Below, piece after piece: positions 1-12,200 of a DNA stretch of 64,000 bases. The translations under genes were made by a program, and so were the position numbers. How positions within the stretch are numbered: position 1 is the first letter of the stretch; every line of letters starts with the position of its first letter. The stretch is from Acanthaster planci (Eukaryota; Echinodermata; Asteroidea; Valvatida; Acanthasteridae): positions 1,280,142 to 1,344,141 of the forward strand of contig NW_019091390.1 of the NCBI RefSeq assembly GCF_001949145.1, written 5' to 3'. Under the pieces are notes generated by a model. That model had not been told where the DNA came from, did no database searches, and saw nothing but the letters and a program-made list of their open reading frames with translations.

Positions 1-477
1 GATCTGTGATTCAGTTTTGAAAGAGACCACATGTGTGACCTGTTCTGTGAAAATGAGTAACAAGCCACCCGAGGCACTTTTGAGCGAGAGAACTTCGAAA
101 GAATCGTGCACCATGGAAATCCATGGATACCGTTAACATTTTTACCCACACGGTGTCTGTTCTATCAGGATGTCAAACTGACTGATAACTCAAAAGTAAG
201 AGCTAGACTGGCTATTTCTAATGCAAAGTAAAATAAAATTAGTGAAAAAATGGCCTTTTGACTCACTTTCCCAGAGCAGGTCACATTTTTCTGTGCTATG
301 GATGTTTTAACAATTGAAGGATTCATTGTTCATTCCTCCTCAGTCAGGTTAATAAGATGTGTATGTGCGGTAGACATGCAACAGTGAAAGTTACGCTCTT
401 GTTTGTTCATTCTGTAAGGCCTGCTCAATCTTGCATTCTGCCTGCTGAAACTGCCGCTTGTTTGATTGTGCTGACAG
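1..477 (+). other. Last intron of UGCG (partial)
   Basis: No earlier UGCG coding exon is visible in these bases. The stretch ends in an acceptor (ctgacag at 471-477) right before the terminal UGCG exon, so it is read as the 3' part of the last intron. The rest of the gene lies to the left of the window. Confidence 0.7.
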
Positions 478-642
478 GTGGAACATCTTAATTGTTCGAA
501 ATTTGACTACATGGTTGCCTGGGTTTACCGAGAATGCACCGCACCGTTCTACTTCCTGAAGGGCTGCTTTAACAACAAGGTCAAGTGGCGGACGGGAACG
601 TTTCGTGTCAAGTGGGGCGGCTACCTTGAGGAGGTGCACTGA
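478..642 (+). CDS. UGCG: Ceramide glucosyltransferase, last coding exon (3' partial gene)
   Basis: UGCG transfers glucose from UDP-glucose to ceramide on the cytosolic face of the Golgi, the first step of glycosphingolipid synthesis. Only the last exon is in the window: 54 codons and the stop TGA (640-642), read in phase 0 from an acceptor ending at 477. Visible matches to the vertebrate C-terminus are the FDYMVAW segment, the following RE pair, an FL pair, then WRTGTFRVKWGG and EE near the end; in the family this is a hydrophobic segment followed by the conserved WRTG-(F/Y)R-x-(K/R)-x-GG tail. The catalytic D1,D2,D3,(Q/R)XXRW residues would be in upstream exons that are not here. The protein ends in EEVH, a few residues shorter than the human form. 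The call rests on family knowledge and this one short exon; no other family ending this way comes to mind. Confidence 0.85.
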   Translation: MEHLNCSKFDYMVAWVYRECTAPFYFLKGCFNNKVKWRTGTFRVKWGGYLEEVH

Positions 643-2371
643 CCTCCCCCTCCACCCCACCAGCATAAGGATATTAAAGAGCAATTTCAAAAACCTTGGC
701 CCCGACTTCACTCAAGTGCCATTTGAAGCTCTTGATAATTAACTTACCTTTGGATAACGGTATGTAACCCTGGCCATGTTTTACACTTTCATTCATGCAG
801 AATTCTCGTATCTAAGATCTAGGTGTGAATGAGACCTGCTTTGTCTGGCACTCTCATTCCAGCAAGTGTGGCCTTGCAGGTTTAATGGACCATGTGCGTG
901 TCAAGCTCATGTGGTGTAGTCCACGCACAGCCTTTTCCATCTCATCAGGATTGAAAATCCAACAAAAGTTTGAACGAGCACCAGGCACTCGACAGCGATT
1001 GTATTCAGCCCCGAATGGCACAGCTTGTGTAGGGTTACCTGTGTGCACAGAAAGGGTTAAAGACACACAGATACCAACTCAGACCATGTTGGTCGTCTTA
1101 CACTTTCAAGTATATGTAGCTTAAAGGACCCATGCTGAGCTTAAGCATCCTACCATTAATGAGGATGTTGAAGATTGGGTCTAAAACTGGTGCTTAGCTT
1201 TAAGAAATGGCAGATTTCAATTATTGGTAGAATTAGTATGTGAACAGGTATTTGTCTAGCACCATGAGAGCTTGGATGAGTATAACCCCCATCTACCAAA
1301 ACCAGGACTGAACTTGAGTTGGTGTATCAAGTAAATTCCTTTTGAAACGTGGAGTGATGCTTATGATCAAGTTACAATTTGTATTTTACACTGTCTCCTT
1401 TATCATGCATTCCCTGCCGCGTGGTGGAGGACCCTGATCTTGACTGGCTTGTTATGAGAACTAATGGCCGTAGTGGCTATTTGTACCCAAACGATCCACT
1501 GGGTCACCCTCCTTTCCTGGTCAGCAGTCAACTTCTGTAACCCTTGAATTGTATAGATGCCATCCCTTCTTGGAATATCCAACAAGCCCTTTGTTTCAGT
1601 TTCTGTTTTGCTTTGAGTGATAAATGTTTGGTTCTCAGTGTCCCTCATGCAAACAACTTTCTATTTGCTTTTACATCAAGTATTTAACTGTGAGATATCA
1701 CACTCCTTGGAAATCTTCTTGCAGTAGTCAGTGCATTTTTCCTGGTTTTGATAGAGTGGGGTATCTACTGAGAGTTTCATGGGTGGTGCATCACACAAGA
1801 AAATTTCAAGGGTGACTCATTAGTTTGACCAGAGTGCCATGCGTGGAGATGTAAAACAGTCAGTGTTTGTCAGTAGTCAGAAATAATGTCAAATTGTATC
1901 ACTGAGGACCACAGAAGTGTTGAAGAGTTGAAGAGTGTACTGTACACTGTTATGATTCCGATTCCTCCGTGAATTTTCCACGTGTTGAAATCATTGTGAG
2001 CCTTAGCCGTGTCTGGAACAGCCTTCCAGAGCTACGGCTAGGTCTAGTGTCTGCACGTCTCCGTGCATTTCTAATGGAGTTAAGACCTAGACCCAGCTCT
2101 AGACAACAGATTCGGATGCAGCCTTAGCCCATCGAAATGTTGCCACATATTGATGGTTCAGATCTGAAGATTCCATTCACCGTTGCATTACACGAGGCAG
2201 GGTTTTCAGACGAAGGGTTGTCTGGTGAACACCCTATTGTTCATTCCACACACCATCCTTTGTCATGCAGATGTACAGGCATGTACGAATACATACCATT
2301 AAAGAAATTTAGCCCCTCTGTTCTCCTTTGTGATTCTGAGCAACTTTGGATGACCAGCTTTTCAAACGCTG

Positions 2372-2377
2372 AATAAA
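2372..2377 (+). terminator. Candidate poly(A) signal (proximal, UGCG)
   Basis: AATAAA, followed within about 10-30 bases by a GT-rich stretch (ggtgaggggcttgttct). It would give UGCG a 3' UTR of about 1.75 kb. Cleavage was not observed; this is a motif call. Confidence 0.35.
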
Positions 2378-5300
2378 ACGGTGAGGGGCTTGTTCTCCCC
2401 ATCTTGTACTGTGCACGCAGAGTACATGCTTTCGACCTAAATTTCCTTCGCTGCGTTGGATTTTCGGCCCAGTCCGAATGATAGCTGGAAGAGCAACATG
2501 CCCGTGGATGCAGGTTGGAAGAAATCTCTCCTCTGGGCATAGAGTTAGAGTAGTTTTTTAGTTAGATGAACAACTTGATAGTCATTAGGCAGAAATTTGT
2601 GACATATTCGTTGATGGATACACATGGTTGTACCCCCCAAAAATGTGCTACCTCAAAATTTATAACTTGACATATATTAAGTGAGATTTTATTGTGTAGA
2701 GTTGTTTGTGTCTCTTGCATTACATTCAAAACATTTCACTCCGTCGTGAACAATGACACGGGTACAGGTACCGATAATAACATTACTAGAATAGTGCATG
2801 GTGTAAACGGTGACATCAGAACACCAGGTGTTGGAGTGTTGTGTAGAAATAGTCGTATCTTGTTGCAGTTGGAGTAGATATCGGAACCTGTTTACCGTGC
2901 CTACTGCAGCAACCAAACACATCCGAAGATTTGTTCTAATCTCTGTTGTGGCAACAAGTAATGCAGTTGATTTGTTTTCTTTTTTCAGTTTTGCTGTCAA
3001 GGATATAGGCATTATTATTACATAATTATTATGCATGGTACTTCTTTTTTTTATTTATCAGCCGCCATTTTTTGGCAATCTTGAGTATCAATTTTAGGTA
3101 TTAATTGTTTTGTAAATTTTGAATCAGAATTTTATCAAAGAAATAACTCATGAACTCAACTTTTTTTTAAATAATGCACAACTCCGGGAAAAACTGTGCT
3201 TGCCACTTTTAATCTCACTGTAATATATGCATTTTAGTGGTTCATTGATGGCAATGAATGATTACACGTGCACCATTTTAAAACATTGAACTGTCTTTAC
3301 ACATCTCTAAAGCGACTCTCTGAGCATTTGATCTTTCTTATAACCTTAACTGTTGAATAGCTTGAATTCTACATTGCAGAAATTTGACAGTTACTGTTTA
3401 AGAGCTGTGAGGAATCGAACTCATTGTGGGGCATTGTTATCAACTCAGTTTCCAGATCCCAGTAGAAGATGTTAGGTTCTGCAGATTTTTCAATTTAATG
3501 CTTTGTTCGTCTTCCGTTCTTCCTGGCCTGTTCAGTTGTACTGTCTTCCTGTCTACATAGATGCATGTACCACAAAGAAACTGAACATTTGAAACTTTTA
3601 AACCTTATGGACAATCTGACATAAAAGAAGTTTTACGTGAGTATGACAAGCTCCACAATGGTTGAGTACATACAATCACAGATGCTGTTAAACAGAAAAA
3701 GACTGAAAAGAAACTTTGCCGCAATTCATCCCCACAGAGCAGCAAGAGGAATCCACTGCCTCGACTGCTGTAGTCATGTGACCCAATCAGGTGACATGCT
3801 TAAAAGGTTTGTGACGGGAACTTACTTGGGGCATGCATGTAGAGAAAGTATGGTCGTGTACATGTAACCATGTCAGTTATTTGTGTTCAACTCTTGTAAG
3901 ATACACTTTTACCAAGGGTTTATGTGCAGTACTGAAACATGTTATTTATGTCATATATTGTTTATTAATGTGGAACTGAAAGAAGGGTGAAGTTTTAAAA
4001 GGCTGATCGTTATAGTTTTTACACATTTTTGTATAAGCACCTGGTGTATGTTGTTTGCTGCATATTGTCATAGGTCATTACATGTATGTGTCAAATCAAA
4101 CACTTTCGGGTCTTCGCACAGATTTTGTACCGGTAAATTTGCTGAAATTGTTCAGATCATATGAGGCCACAGGTTATTAAACTGTTGATGTATCAATTTT
4201 TCACTCTTTGAATGCCTGTATTTCTGGATAGGAATGTTGGAGATGATTTTTATGATTAAATTGAAGCTCATAAACTAAGAAACCCTTTCTATACTTGACT
4301 AGCCCTAAGTACATCTTGCGTGTAGCTTTATGTACAGTTTAATGCAATTTGACTGTACCTTACAAACCACATGACCCAAACACTTAAATTGTGGTTTCTG
4401 AGTTTTTCATCAGACCGTGCAGTTTCAGCCATTTTCAGAAAAATCTTTGAGATCAACCCTGGAATGTTTGATTTGACGTGGACAGAATGGCTCTTATTTT
4501 ATTTCTTTTTACAGCTAAGGCCTACACCAGTTATGCTCCAATGACTTCGGTGTGCATACAGCTTAAGCCCAATTCACAATTTTAAAGATAATTGCGTCTC
4601 GACAAATTCTGCCTAGATTTAGGCATAATTTTTCTTCTTTTTATCCCATGTTACAAATCAGTTTATTGGTGATGTCAGCTGTGTATATCTCGTAACAATC
4701 TTTTTTACCTAACATGGTACCTTGTACAGTGTCACTCCTGGGCCACTGTAACTTGAATTTATACTCCCAAAGTACGAGCATTGCCCGTCTCAGAGTCAGT
4801 CCATTCAGTAGATTTGTAATGTCAGTCATTGTACATACAAATGAGGATGACTGCAATTACTTCCAAGTTTCAACTTGGCCTTTTCAACCTACCCCCATGA
4901 AGATTGCTGTTGAACTTGAATTCAGTGTGAGAGATTACAGCCGGCCACTGAAAGCATTGTGAGAATGGGGGAATTTTGACAATGCAGAAAATCTTTTCTC
5001 ACTGTGCACGTTGGTCTTTATTTTCACATACTTCTTGCTGGTTCACCTGTAAAGTAGATAACGTGTGCTGAATTTTTCATTCTTAATGTAGGTTTTTTGA
5101 AGGCAAGCTTTGTCGAGTACATCAAAAGCAAGTATGAACATGGAATTGTGCTGTCCAATCAAATGTTTGCACTGTGGATTTGCAAGATTTGGCTGACATA
5201 TTTCATGACGTCAGGTTGCCTCCTTCACATTTGCCTGAAAAATGAACTAGGCTGCATTTATCTGTCGAGATGCATTCAAACTAGTAGTGCACGTTTAAAT

Positions 5301-5445
5301 ATGTTCATTCAAAAGCAGCAGCTTTTGAGGAGGTTTTAGAAGAAAAACTAACATTTTCAGTGGATGGTAGCTTGAACTCCCACTGACTCCTGAAACATGT
5401 CATGGGTCAAGAATTAGAACTGTGTTTGTGTTTTGCAACACATTA

Positions 5446-5735
5446 TTAGCGATAATTCCATCTGTTCCCTTTAATGGATTCAACAACTGCCACTTGGTGA
5501 CATGGCTGAAGCTTTGAAAGTGGGCAAAGCTTGAAGAAGCTAGGAGTATTGTCATCAAAAAACAAAGAGATGGTGGGTATCCGCCGTAGGCAGAAGCACC
5601 CCCTCATTGGTTGGAAAGAGCCGTGTTGGTTGAGAGTGTTCATTTTGTTGGTAGCGAAGCGACCAAAATGCGTGCACTTCATTATTGTTTGTGAACCAGT
5701 GAAGTGCAGCTCCAACCAAAGGAGTCTGCACGAGG
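5446..5735. repeat. Dispersed repeat D, copy 1
   Basis: Shares a long diverged stretch with 21295-21560. The strongest block is around 5645-5730: ttttgttggtagc, gtgcacttcat, gtgaacca and aagtgcag occur in the same order in both copies. The copy contains a short internal inverted repeat (gcacttca / tgaagtgc). The minus-strand open frames over both copies look alike, but this reflects the shared repeat; no domain is recognised. The class is unknown. Confidence 0.55.
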
Positions 5736-6532
5736 CTCATTACGTGAGGGTTTGGTTGAGAAGGAATTGTCATTTACATTCTACAAGTATAACACATGTA
5801 GATATTGTTACTTTTCCAAGTACATTTCACACGCATGGATTTCTTTTTAAAGTGGGCCCGCTGCTATATTCAATAATTTTCTGTCAGAATATTACTTATT
5901 GCTTATTGTTTTGTATTTCAGTGTTAAAGCAGCATTTTATATATTCATCTTAATTCTTTATAATACATTTTTATTTAAAGCATGCTTCATTTGTACTAAA
6001 ACTGTGAGATCTTGGCTTAAGTTTTATTCCTGGCTAGCGATGACATAGGAAAGGAAATAGCTGTAGCCATTAGCAAGTAGCTTCCTTAAGGTATGCGTTT
6101 CCTCTGATTTGTTTCTTTACACTCATGATTAAGCATAAACCATCATACGCCTTGGCAGAATCCCACTTCTGCAACCGGAGGCTTGAGCTGAATGATATTT
6201 AAATTGTTGATGCGTTAGTCCAATGATTTACATTGTAAACTGAAAGGGCGTCGGCCCATGAAGGTTGTCGTAAGTGATAATTTTGCACTTGTAGAATAAT
6301 GGAGAATGATGTTAAGCACAAGGTAGAATGGTGTTTGTTTGTTTTTAAATGATGATTTTTTGGTCAGTGGATTACAGGTTCTGTTTTTCCTTTAAGAAGT
6401 TATAGACAGTAAAGGATTTTCATGTATAGATGTACATGTAATCGTGTCATCTTGTTGGCACAGAGTAACGACTACAAGCAAGTTTTGTACACAGTACCAT
6501 GTTCCAAAGTTGCTTCACACATATTTACCCTC

Positions 6533-6807
6533 CATACCTAGCGTGGACATTCCTTTGATTCTGTGCAGTTAAGAAACTCAGTGGAAATGCTTGTGTTTCT
6601 TTAACTGTGAACCATTTTCAGCTGGATTTTTGAAAAAAAAAAATTTCCTTGACTGTTCCTCTTTCTTTTACGACAGATAACCCTAACCCCGATGCCTTTA
6701 AATCTTTCTCAGAGAAGGGAAAGATGTCCTGTAGACGTGGCCCACAGAATGTCTTCCCTTCCTACATCGTAGGGACATCTTTTGTTTACGAGTCCACACT
6801 AGGCATG
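6533..6807. mobile_element. TIR element family T1, copy A (non-autonomous)
   Basis: Begins catacctagcgtggac and ends gtccacactaggcatg, an imperfect terminal inverted repeat of about 16 bases. Its reverse complement matches the element at 23680-23948 through the whole left half (aacaaaagatgtcc, ggaagggaagac, ggggttag, agaggaac blocks). No transposase is encoded. The flanks taaggttagtgc and its counterparts suggest that the true ends lie about 10 bases further out. No clear target duplication was found. Confidence 0.65.
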
Positions 6808-7523
6808 TAAGGTTAGTGCTCTGCTTCTGGAAGTACCAGGCATTCATCTGAGCACACCTTAATCGTGTAGTCCATTGGACAGTGCATCATGAGCCCATCT
6901 TTTGATTAAGCTCTTTGTTGATGGTGCTCTAAGGAACATTTTACTCTAGAAATTATTTGCTTTTGGTATGAAATCATTCAGTGTGATTTTTATCCCAATT
7001 AGAAAATGTTGGAAGAGGGAGACTGTGTGTTACACTTACAATATACTACTAGTCGTAGTTTTGACTGAAAATGGCCGAGGACGAATCAGTGATGGTCTTA
7101 TCAAGATTGTTCCATACCTTAATAACTGCCATTCCTGCTTGCTCAAGCCATATTCATACATGACAAATATAGTTCTTGTGCATTTCATGACCTTGTAGCC
7201 CTGTCCTTATTTTTATGTTAGCTGTGCCATTACCAATGCCAGTCCTTCAGGAGTACATCTTGACATTATGTGTGCATGAATGTTTTAGGTGGGTGATAGT
7301 AGGCCGGCGTACTGTGTGCAATTGTAATAGCCGTCTGCTGTTAAGCTAAGTTGATTTGAACACAGTGCGAAGAAATGTGCTCGACAAAGATGATGAAAAA
7401 TAACGTAATTCATGTAACATACCGGTACTGTAAGGAAACAAGACTGTAATGAATTAGTTTATCCTGTAATGAATTAGTTTGTACATGGATATAGTGTGTG
7501 TATATCTTGGCATTATTGGGTGA

Positions 7524-7529
7524 AATAAA
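7524..7529 (+). terminator. Candidate poly(A) signal (distal, UGCG)
   Basis: AATAAA, followed about 25 bases later by a TG-rich element (gtgtatgcgtgcttc). It would give UGCG a 3' UTR of nearly 6.9 kb, ending about 1.7 kb before the ANKRD13C start codon. Confidence 0.35.
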
Positions 7530-9270
7530 GTTACTGACTTCTCACAGTATCTCATGAAAGTGTATGCGTGCTTCTCTTGCATTAAAAAAACCCCAATGAC
7601 AGATAAGGTATACATGTATGTAATGGAATATTAAAATGGAGCATGTTATGAATTTCTGACAAATTGCGGCCAGGGGGTGTTCCAGGTTGTCATATTTCTC
7701 ACAAACTATTTCAACTGAAATTGATAATTATCTGAGTCAAGTGTTCAGGGTACCCTTTGCTGAATGTTGATGTTGCTATAACACCACCTGAGCACCATTG
7801 TAATAGTCGGAGGACCATTGAGCTACATGAGTGAAAAAAGTGACAGTTAATTGATTCAACCCTAGAGCTACGTACAGGATATCGTTCAAGCGTCTTGGAA
7901 CTTATGAATTTGAATATTCACCTTGCAACTTTGTAAAACAAAGGACTTTTTAAAAATTTAGGCAAAGATTGAACTGATTTTCCATATAATGAATGCTGGG
8001 GTAAGTCTGCCATAACTGAGGGTTCTAAATGTGAAACTGATCAGTCAACTTGAAGTAACTTGTTTGTTGTTAGCTACATGAATATTACTCCTGGTATCTC
8101 AGCACCCGCATTCGAAAATTGATACTGCGCCTCATTTCTTTTTTATTTTATCAAAAATTTCATTTAAAAAATATCCAGCAAATGTCAAAGGAGAAATTTA
8201 TTATTGTTATTTTTCACTGTAACAGGAAGTCTGAATCTCATCCTGTTGTCTTGATTACTACAGGATGGTTGCGGTGCCTATCCTGATTAAGTGGTTACCC
8301 CTTAATTTTAGATAACTGTTTTGATATTACTCAAATTCTCCAGACTGTCCTGCTTCATATCCAAGTCAAAACTTGTTTCCACAATACCAGAAATTGAGGG
8401 CTCTATCTTTTTTTGACTCCCGGCTGGGCAGCTTAACTTATATTTCACTGGCCCACGGGAAGTTTCACTTGCCCACTGGCCATTTGTTCTAAGCTAATCT
8501 TAACTTTGACTTTTTCCAACTTAATTTTTTTCAGCAATTACTGTGCCCAGAGTCGTGCTGCTGACTGGAGGCTTCAACACTATTGCAATTTATAATAAAA
8601 CACACGTAAAATCCAAGTTCACAATGTTTGCAAACTTTGTTGTATTAACTTTCATAAATAAGACAACACTTTCAAGCAGGTAGGTGTTTGTTAAGTAGCT
8701 GGCTTGGCAAGTAAAAGAAAGCATGTTACAAGCCCGCAGCAGATTTTACTAAAATTTGTATGCTGGTCTAGTGCTAGGGTTAAAGGTCTGGCTGTATACC
8801 TCATTATTATTCAGTTTGGAGCCTAAAAAATCCACTGGACGTAAGGGTAATCTGAAAAAAAATGCCGTATTGAACTTTTCAAAAAGTTCAGAGAAACAAG
8901 AATTACTTTCATGTGGCCTTTAAATCGAAAGGTTCAGTAAGCTTTTTCTCAAAGCTCGGCTCTGTTATGTGAGCGACTAATTCTTGGAAACCATTTATGG
9001 CTCTTTTGGTATTCATTTGAATGAAAACTAAGACACCTATATTTGGCTTTGTATCATATAGTGTTATGATTGTGTTACTGCTGCATAACTTCCGTGCATA
9101 CGCAGCAGAATTATTTTTTGGTCATTAAAAATCAGCCAAACGGAAATTGGTCGGAATCTGATAAATGGTACATTCTGAGAGGCGCGCCCTCATTCGATGA
9201 TCATTCATCAGATTACTCCATGCAAGTACGTCGCAGATGAAAACGTCCCAGGTCTATACCATTGCAGACC

Positions 9271-12200
9271 ATGGCATCGTTGTCATTGAGAGAAATGTTG
9301 GCCGATTATCCTCTCCACGAAAGCGTTTTTAACAACGACTTGAAAAGACTTTCTGCCCTTCTGCGTACACGCGATGTGTCTGAAAAAGATGTCCACGGTA
9401 TGAATACTTTTCCTTTTTGTTAGTGGGCGGTCCCCAGACCTAGTGTTCTCCTCGTTGGCCATGTTTGTTCAGCATGTTCAGGGCCGAACACTGAACGTCA
9501 ACACAATGCAACACAGCTTTTGTGATGGAAACGAAATGTCTTATGTAAGCCTGGGCTAATTCTTTTGAACATTATTCAGTCGTCTAATGCGACAGTAGCC
9601 TTATTGGAGAGGTGAAATTTGTTGATTTCCTCAGTTCCTGAAATTCATGATGTTCTTGCATCCGGGGTTTTCCCAAGAATTTGTTGAAATCCATAGGCCT
9701 AAACATGCTAAAGGTGAAGCCAGCATATTTTGAGAACTCAAAGTCACTATTCCGTCATACTCCGTGTGACTTTAAACCAATACATTTTACATTGTGTTGT
9801 AATGCTATGGGTTTTTGGAATCGAACTTATTCACAGGTGGATCAAAGCTGTGATTCAAATTTCAATCAAATTTTAAGAAGATTTCCAAATGGACGCCAGT
9901 AATTATTCCCTACAGTGACCTGGTAGCCACCAGAAATCAAAAACATGTCAAGAAAAGTACAAGAGGGAAAAAAACAAGTTGTTTACATAGAAAACACAGT
10001 TTTTCAGATGAGTCCCATGGGACATGTGCACAGGGTTTCAAGTGGCATGTGTATATGGAACTCTTTCCCAAATTATCCCCTGACAAAAAACCTGAGTATA
10101 GCACTTAAAAAGGGGGAAACAAGGTTTCAGAGCATGAGACTGAGTTTTTTTTTTAATGAGATTTTTGTTCACCAATTTCTCCCTTCTACCCATCAACGAT
10201 GGCTCCGTTCTTGCCGCTTGTGTTTATGAGATTGTGCATGCGTCGAGTCCAATGGCTGCACTTGCTCCGCATGTTGGTTCGATCATGTTAAAATATTTTC
10301 AGGCTTTACGTGCTATGTTGGTAACATGGTGTTTTCATGTGAGACTACAACATCCACTAGTATTGAACACTGGCTACAGCTCTTCGCCATTTGATCACAG
10401 TTTGAAGCCGTAGTCATAGGAAACGCGACCAGAACGTGATTCTGCCCTCATGTGCGACCCTATACAAACCCATGTGTTAACTCAGTAGTACACCCGCAGT
10501 GGTTGGTGAACATATGTGCCCAGCCATGTTCTTTGAAAAGGTTTGATGTGCAAAGCAAAGATTATGAGTGGTTTTTATCATCGTTGGAGGCCGATATAAA
10601 AATCCTTAATTAACAGACGGACTGTTCGAATATTTCCCCTTGCAGCATGTCCAAAAAAGTTGCAGCAATCAGGGCCATGGTTGCTGGAAATATTCAGTAT
10701 TCGCTTAGGGATAACAAATGGCACGGAGTGCACCAATCTGGCTATTTGCACTGTCTGCTCCAAAAACACGAGTCACCCATAAGGAAGACGTATTTAAATT
10801 GGAAGACAGATTATTAACAGAGTTAGCCACTGGATTTTAGAACTGAAAGGTTCCCAGTAAATTCCAGAAGAAGATTTGCATTGTGATATAAGATTGTATC
10901 TGATTCTGTGTTTCTTAATTGTTAAGGTTTTGTTTCTTACAACAGGCAACACTGCACTCCACTTGGCTGCGATGCTTGGCCACAAAGGTATGTACACAAG
11001 TGCAAGCGTGCGAGGAAACGTTTTGTATGATTGATTGATTAATTAGTACAATTACCGGATTACGTTGCGCTGTCAGTCAATCCTGTATGAAATTGCCGAC
11101 TTGACTTCCCTGTTTTGACACAGTCTTCTGCAAGCGTTAATCAGAAAGAAAATTCAATCGTTTGAAGGTGGAATTGTCGATAGATCGTAGAAAAAGGTCA
11201 AGCAATTGCACTGAAAGTGACAGCTCTTACTATGACGTGGAACGATTGCACAGAGATGGAGCGACTGTGCAGAGCGACTGATCAAGCCTAGCAACAGTAC
11301 TGTGATAAGTTGGATACCGTACGTAATAACCGAGAATGATTAAGCTCTGGTTCTCTTTGTCAGTCTCACTCTCGTTTCTCATATTTCAAGTTCATAGACT
11401 AATAATCCAAGGAGACTCCATTACTCTGCTAGCAACACATTCATGGTTGTTTATATGCTCGCATTTTTGGCAAGATGCAGCACCTTATTGGCCGAAGAAA
11501 TACATGTGTATGCATTTAACATACATGTATGTGCACCTCTGCCAATAGGTGTGGTACGACCACAGTAATGGCTTCAGAATCTGGTGACTGGGCTAGCCTA
11601 GACAGTTCATGCCTTCTGTCTAGAAAGCGGTACAGCTGTTCAAAATCCTTGGGCCATTGTACGTGTAGACTTAGGTTTCAACTTGAACATTTCAATCACA
11701 GCCATTCATTCCATGAGTGGGAAAGGTTGGAAACTACTCTTCTCGTGCCAAATGAGCTTAGAAACGGTACCTGTGAAGAACCAAGAGTCTGCTTTGTCCT
11801 CCAACCTTTGCCCACTGAAGTTTTCTAGAAAGAATTGGGATATATTGTACCTGTACATTTGGGTGAAGTTTGAGTTCGTATGTTCCATGTATACATCAAA
11901 CTCTGATTGAGTGTGCACGTTTTTTGGTTTCAGTTTACGTAATAAGGAGTAAGTTTTTCATCCAGAAATATGGCAAGCAGATACACCAGTGATTTGGGAT
12001 GGGAACTGCGATATACAAGCCCATGTACACATGTACACATGCATCGTTTATGTTATTGTGACTCAGTTACCATCTGCTCATCAATGGCAGGTGGTGCCAG
12101 TCAGCTGGCAAGCTTGGAATCTTCTTAATTAAAATAATCAATCAGTGCACAGATGATTAATTATGAATGGGTTAAAACACACATGCTTAAGTCAATGGAA

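Larger units (their letters stand above)
643..9270. other. UGCG 3' UTR and spacer before ANKRD13C
   Basis: No coding exon that I can support lies here; open frames are short and have no recognisable domain. It should contain the UGCG 3' UTR, the UGCG-ANKRD13C spacer and the ANKRD13C 5' UTR. Two AATAAA signals with downstream GT-rich sequence stand out, at 2372-2377 and 7524-7529. Two repeat copies are embedded (5446-5735 and 6533-6807). The part just before ANKRD13C (about 9170-9270) is richer in CpG, including a GGCGCGCC at about 9181-9188, and is the likely promoter or 5' UTR. A TGA at 9238-9240 in frame with the ANKRD13C start closes the reading frame upstream. Confidence 0.6.
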
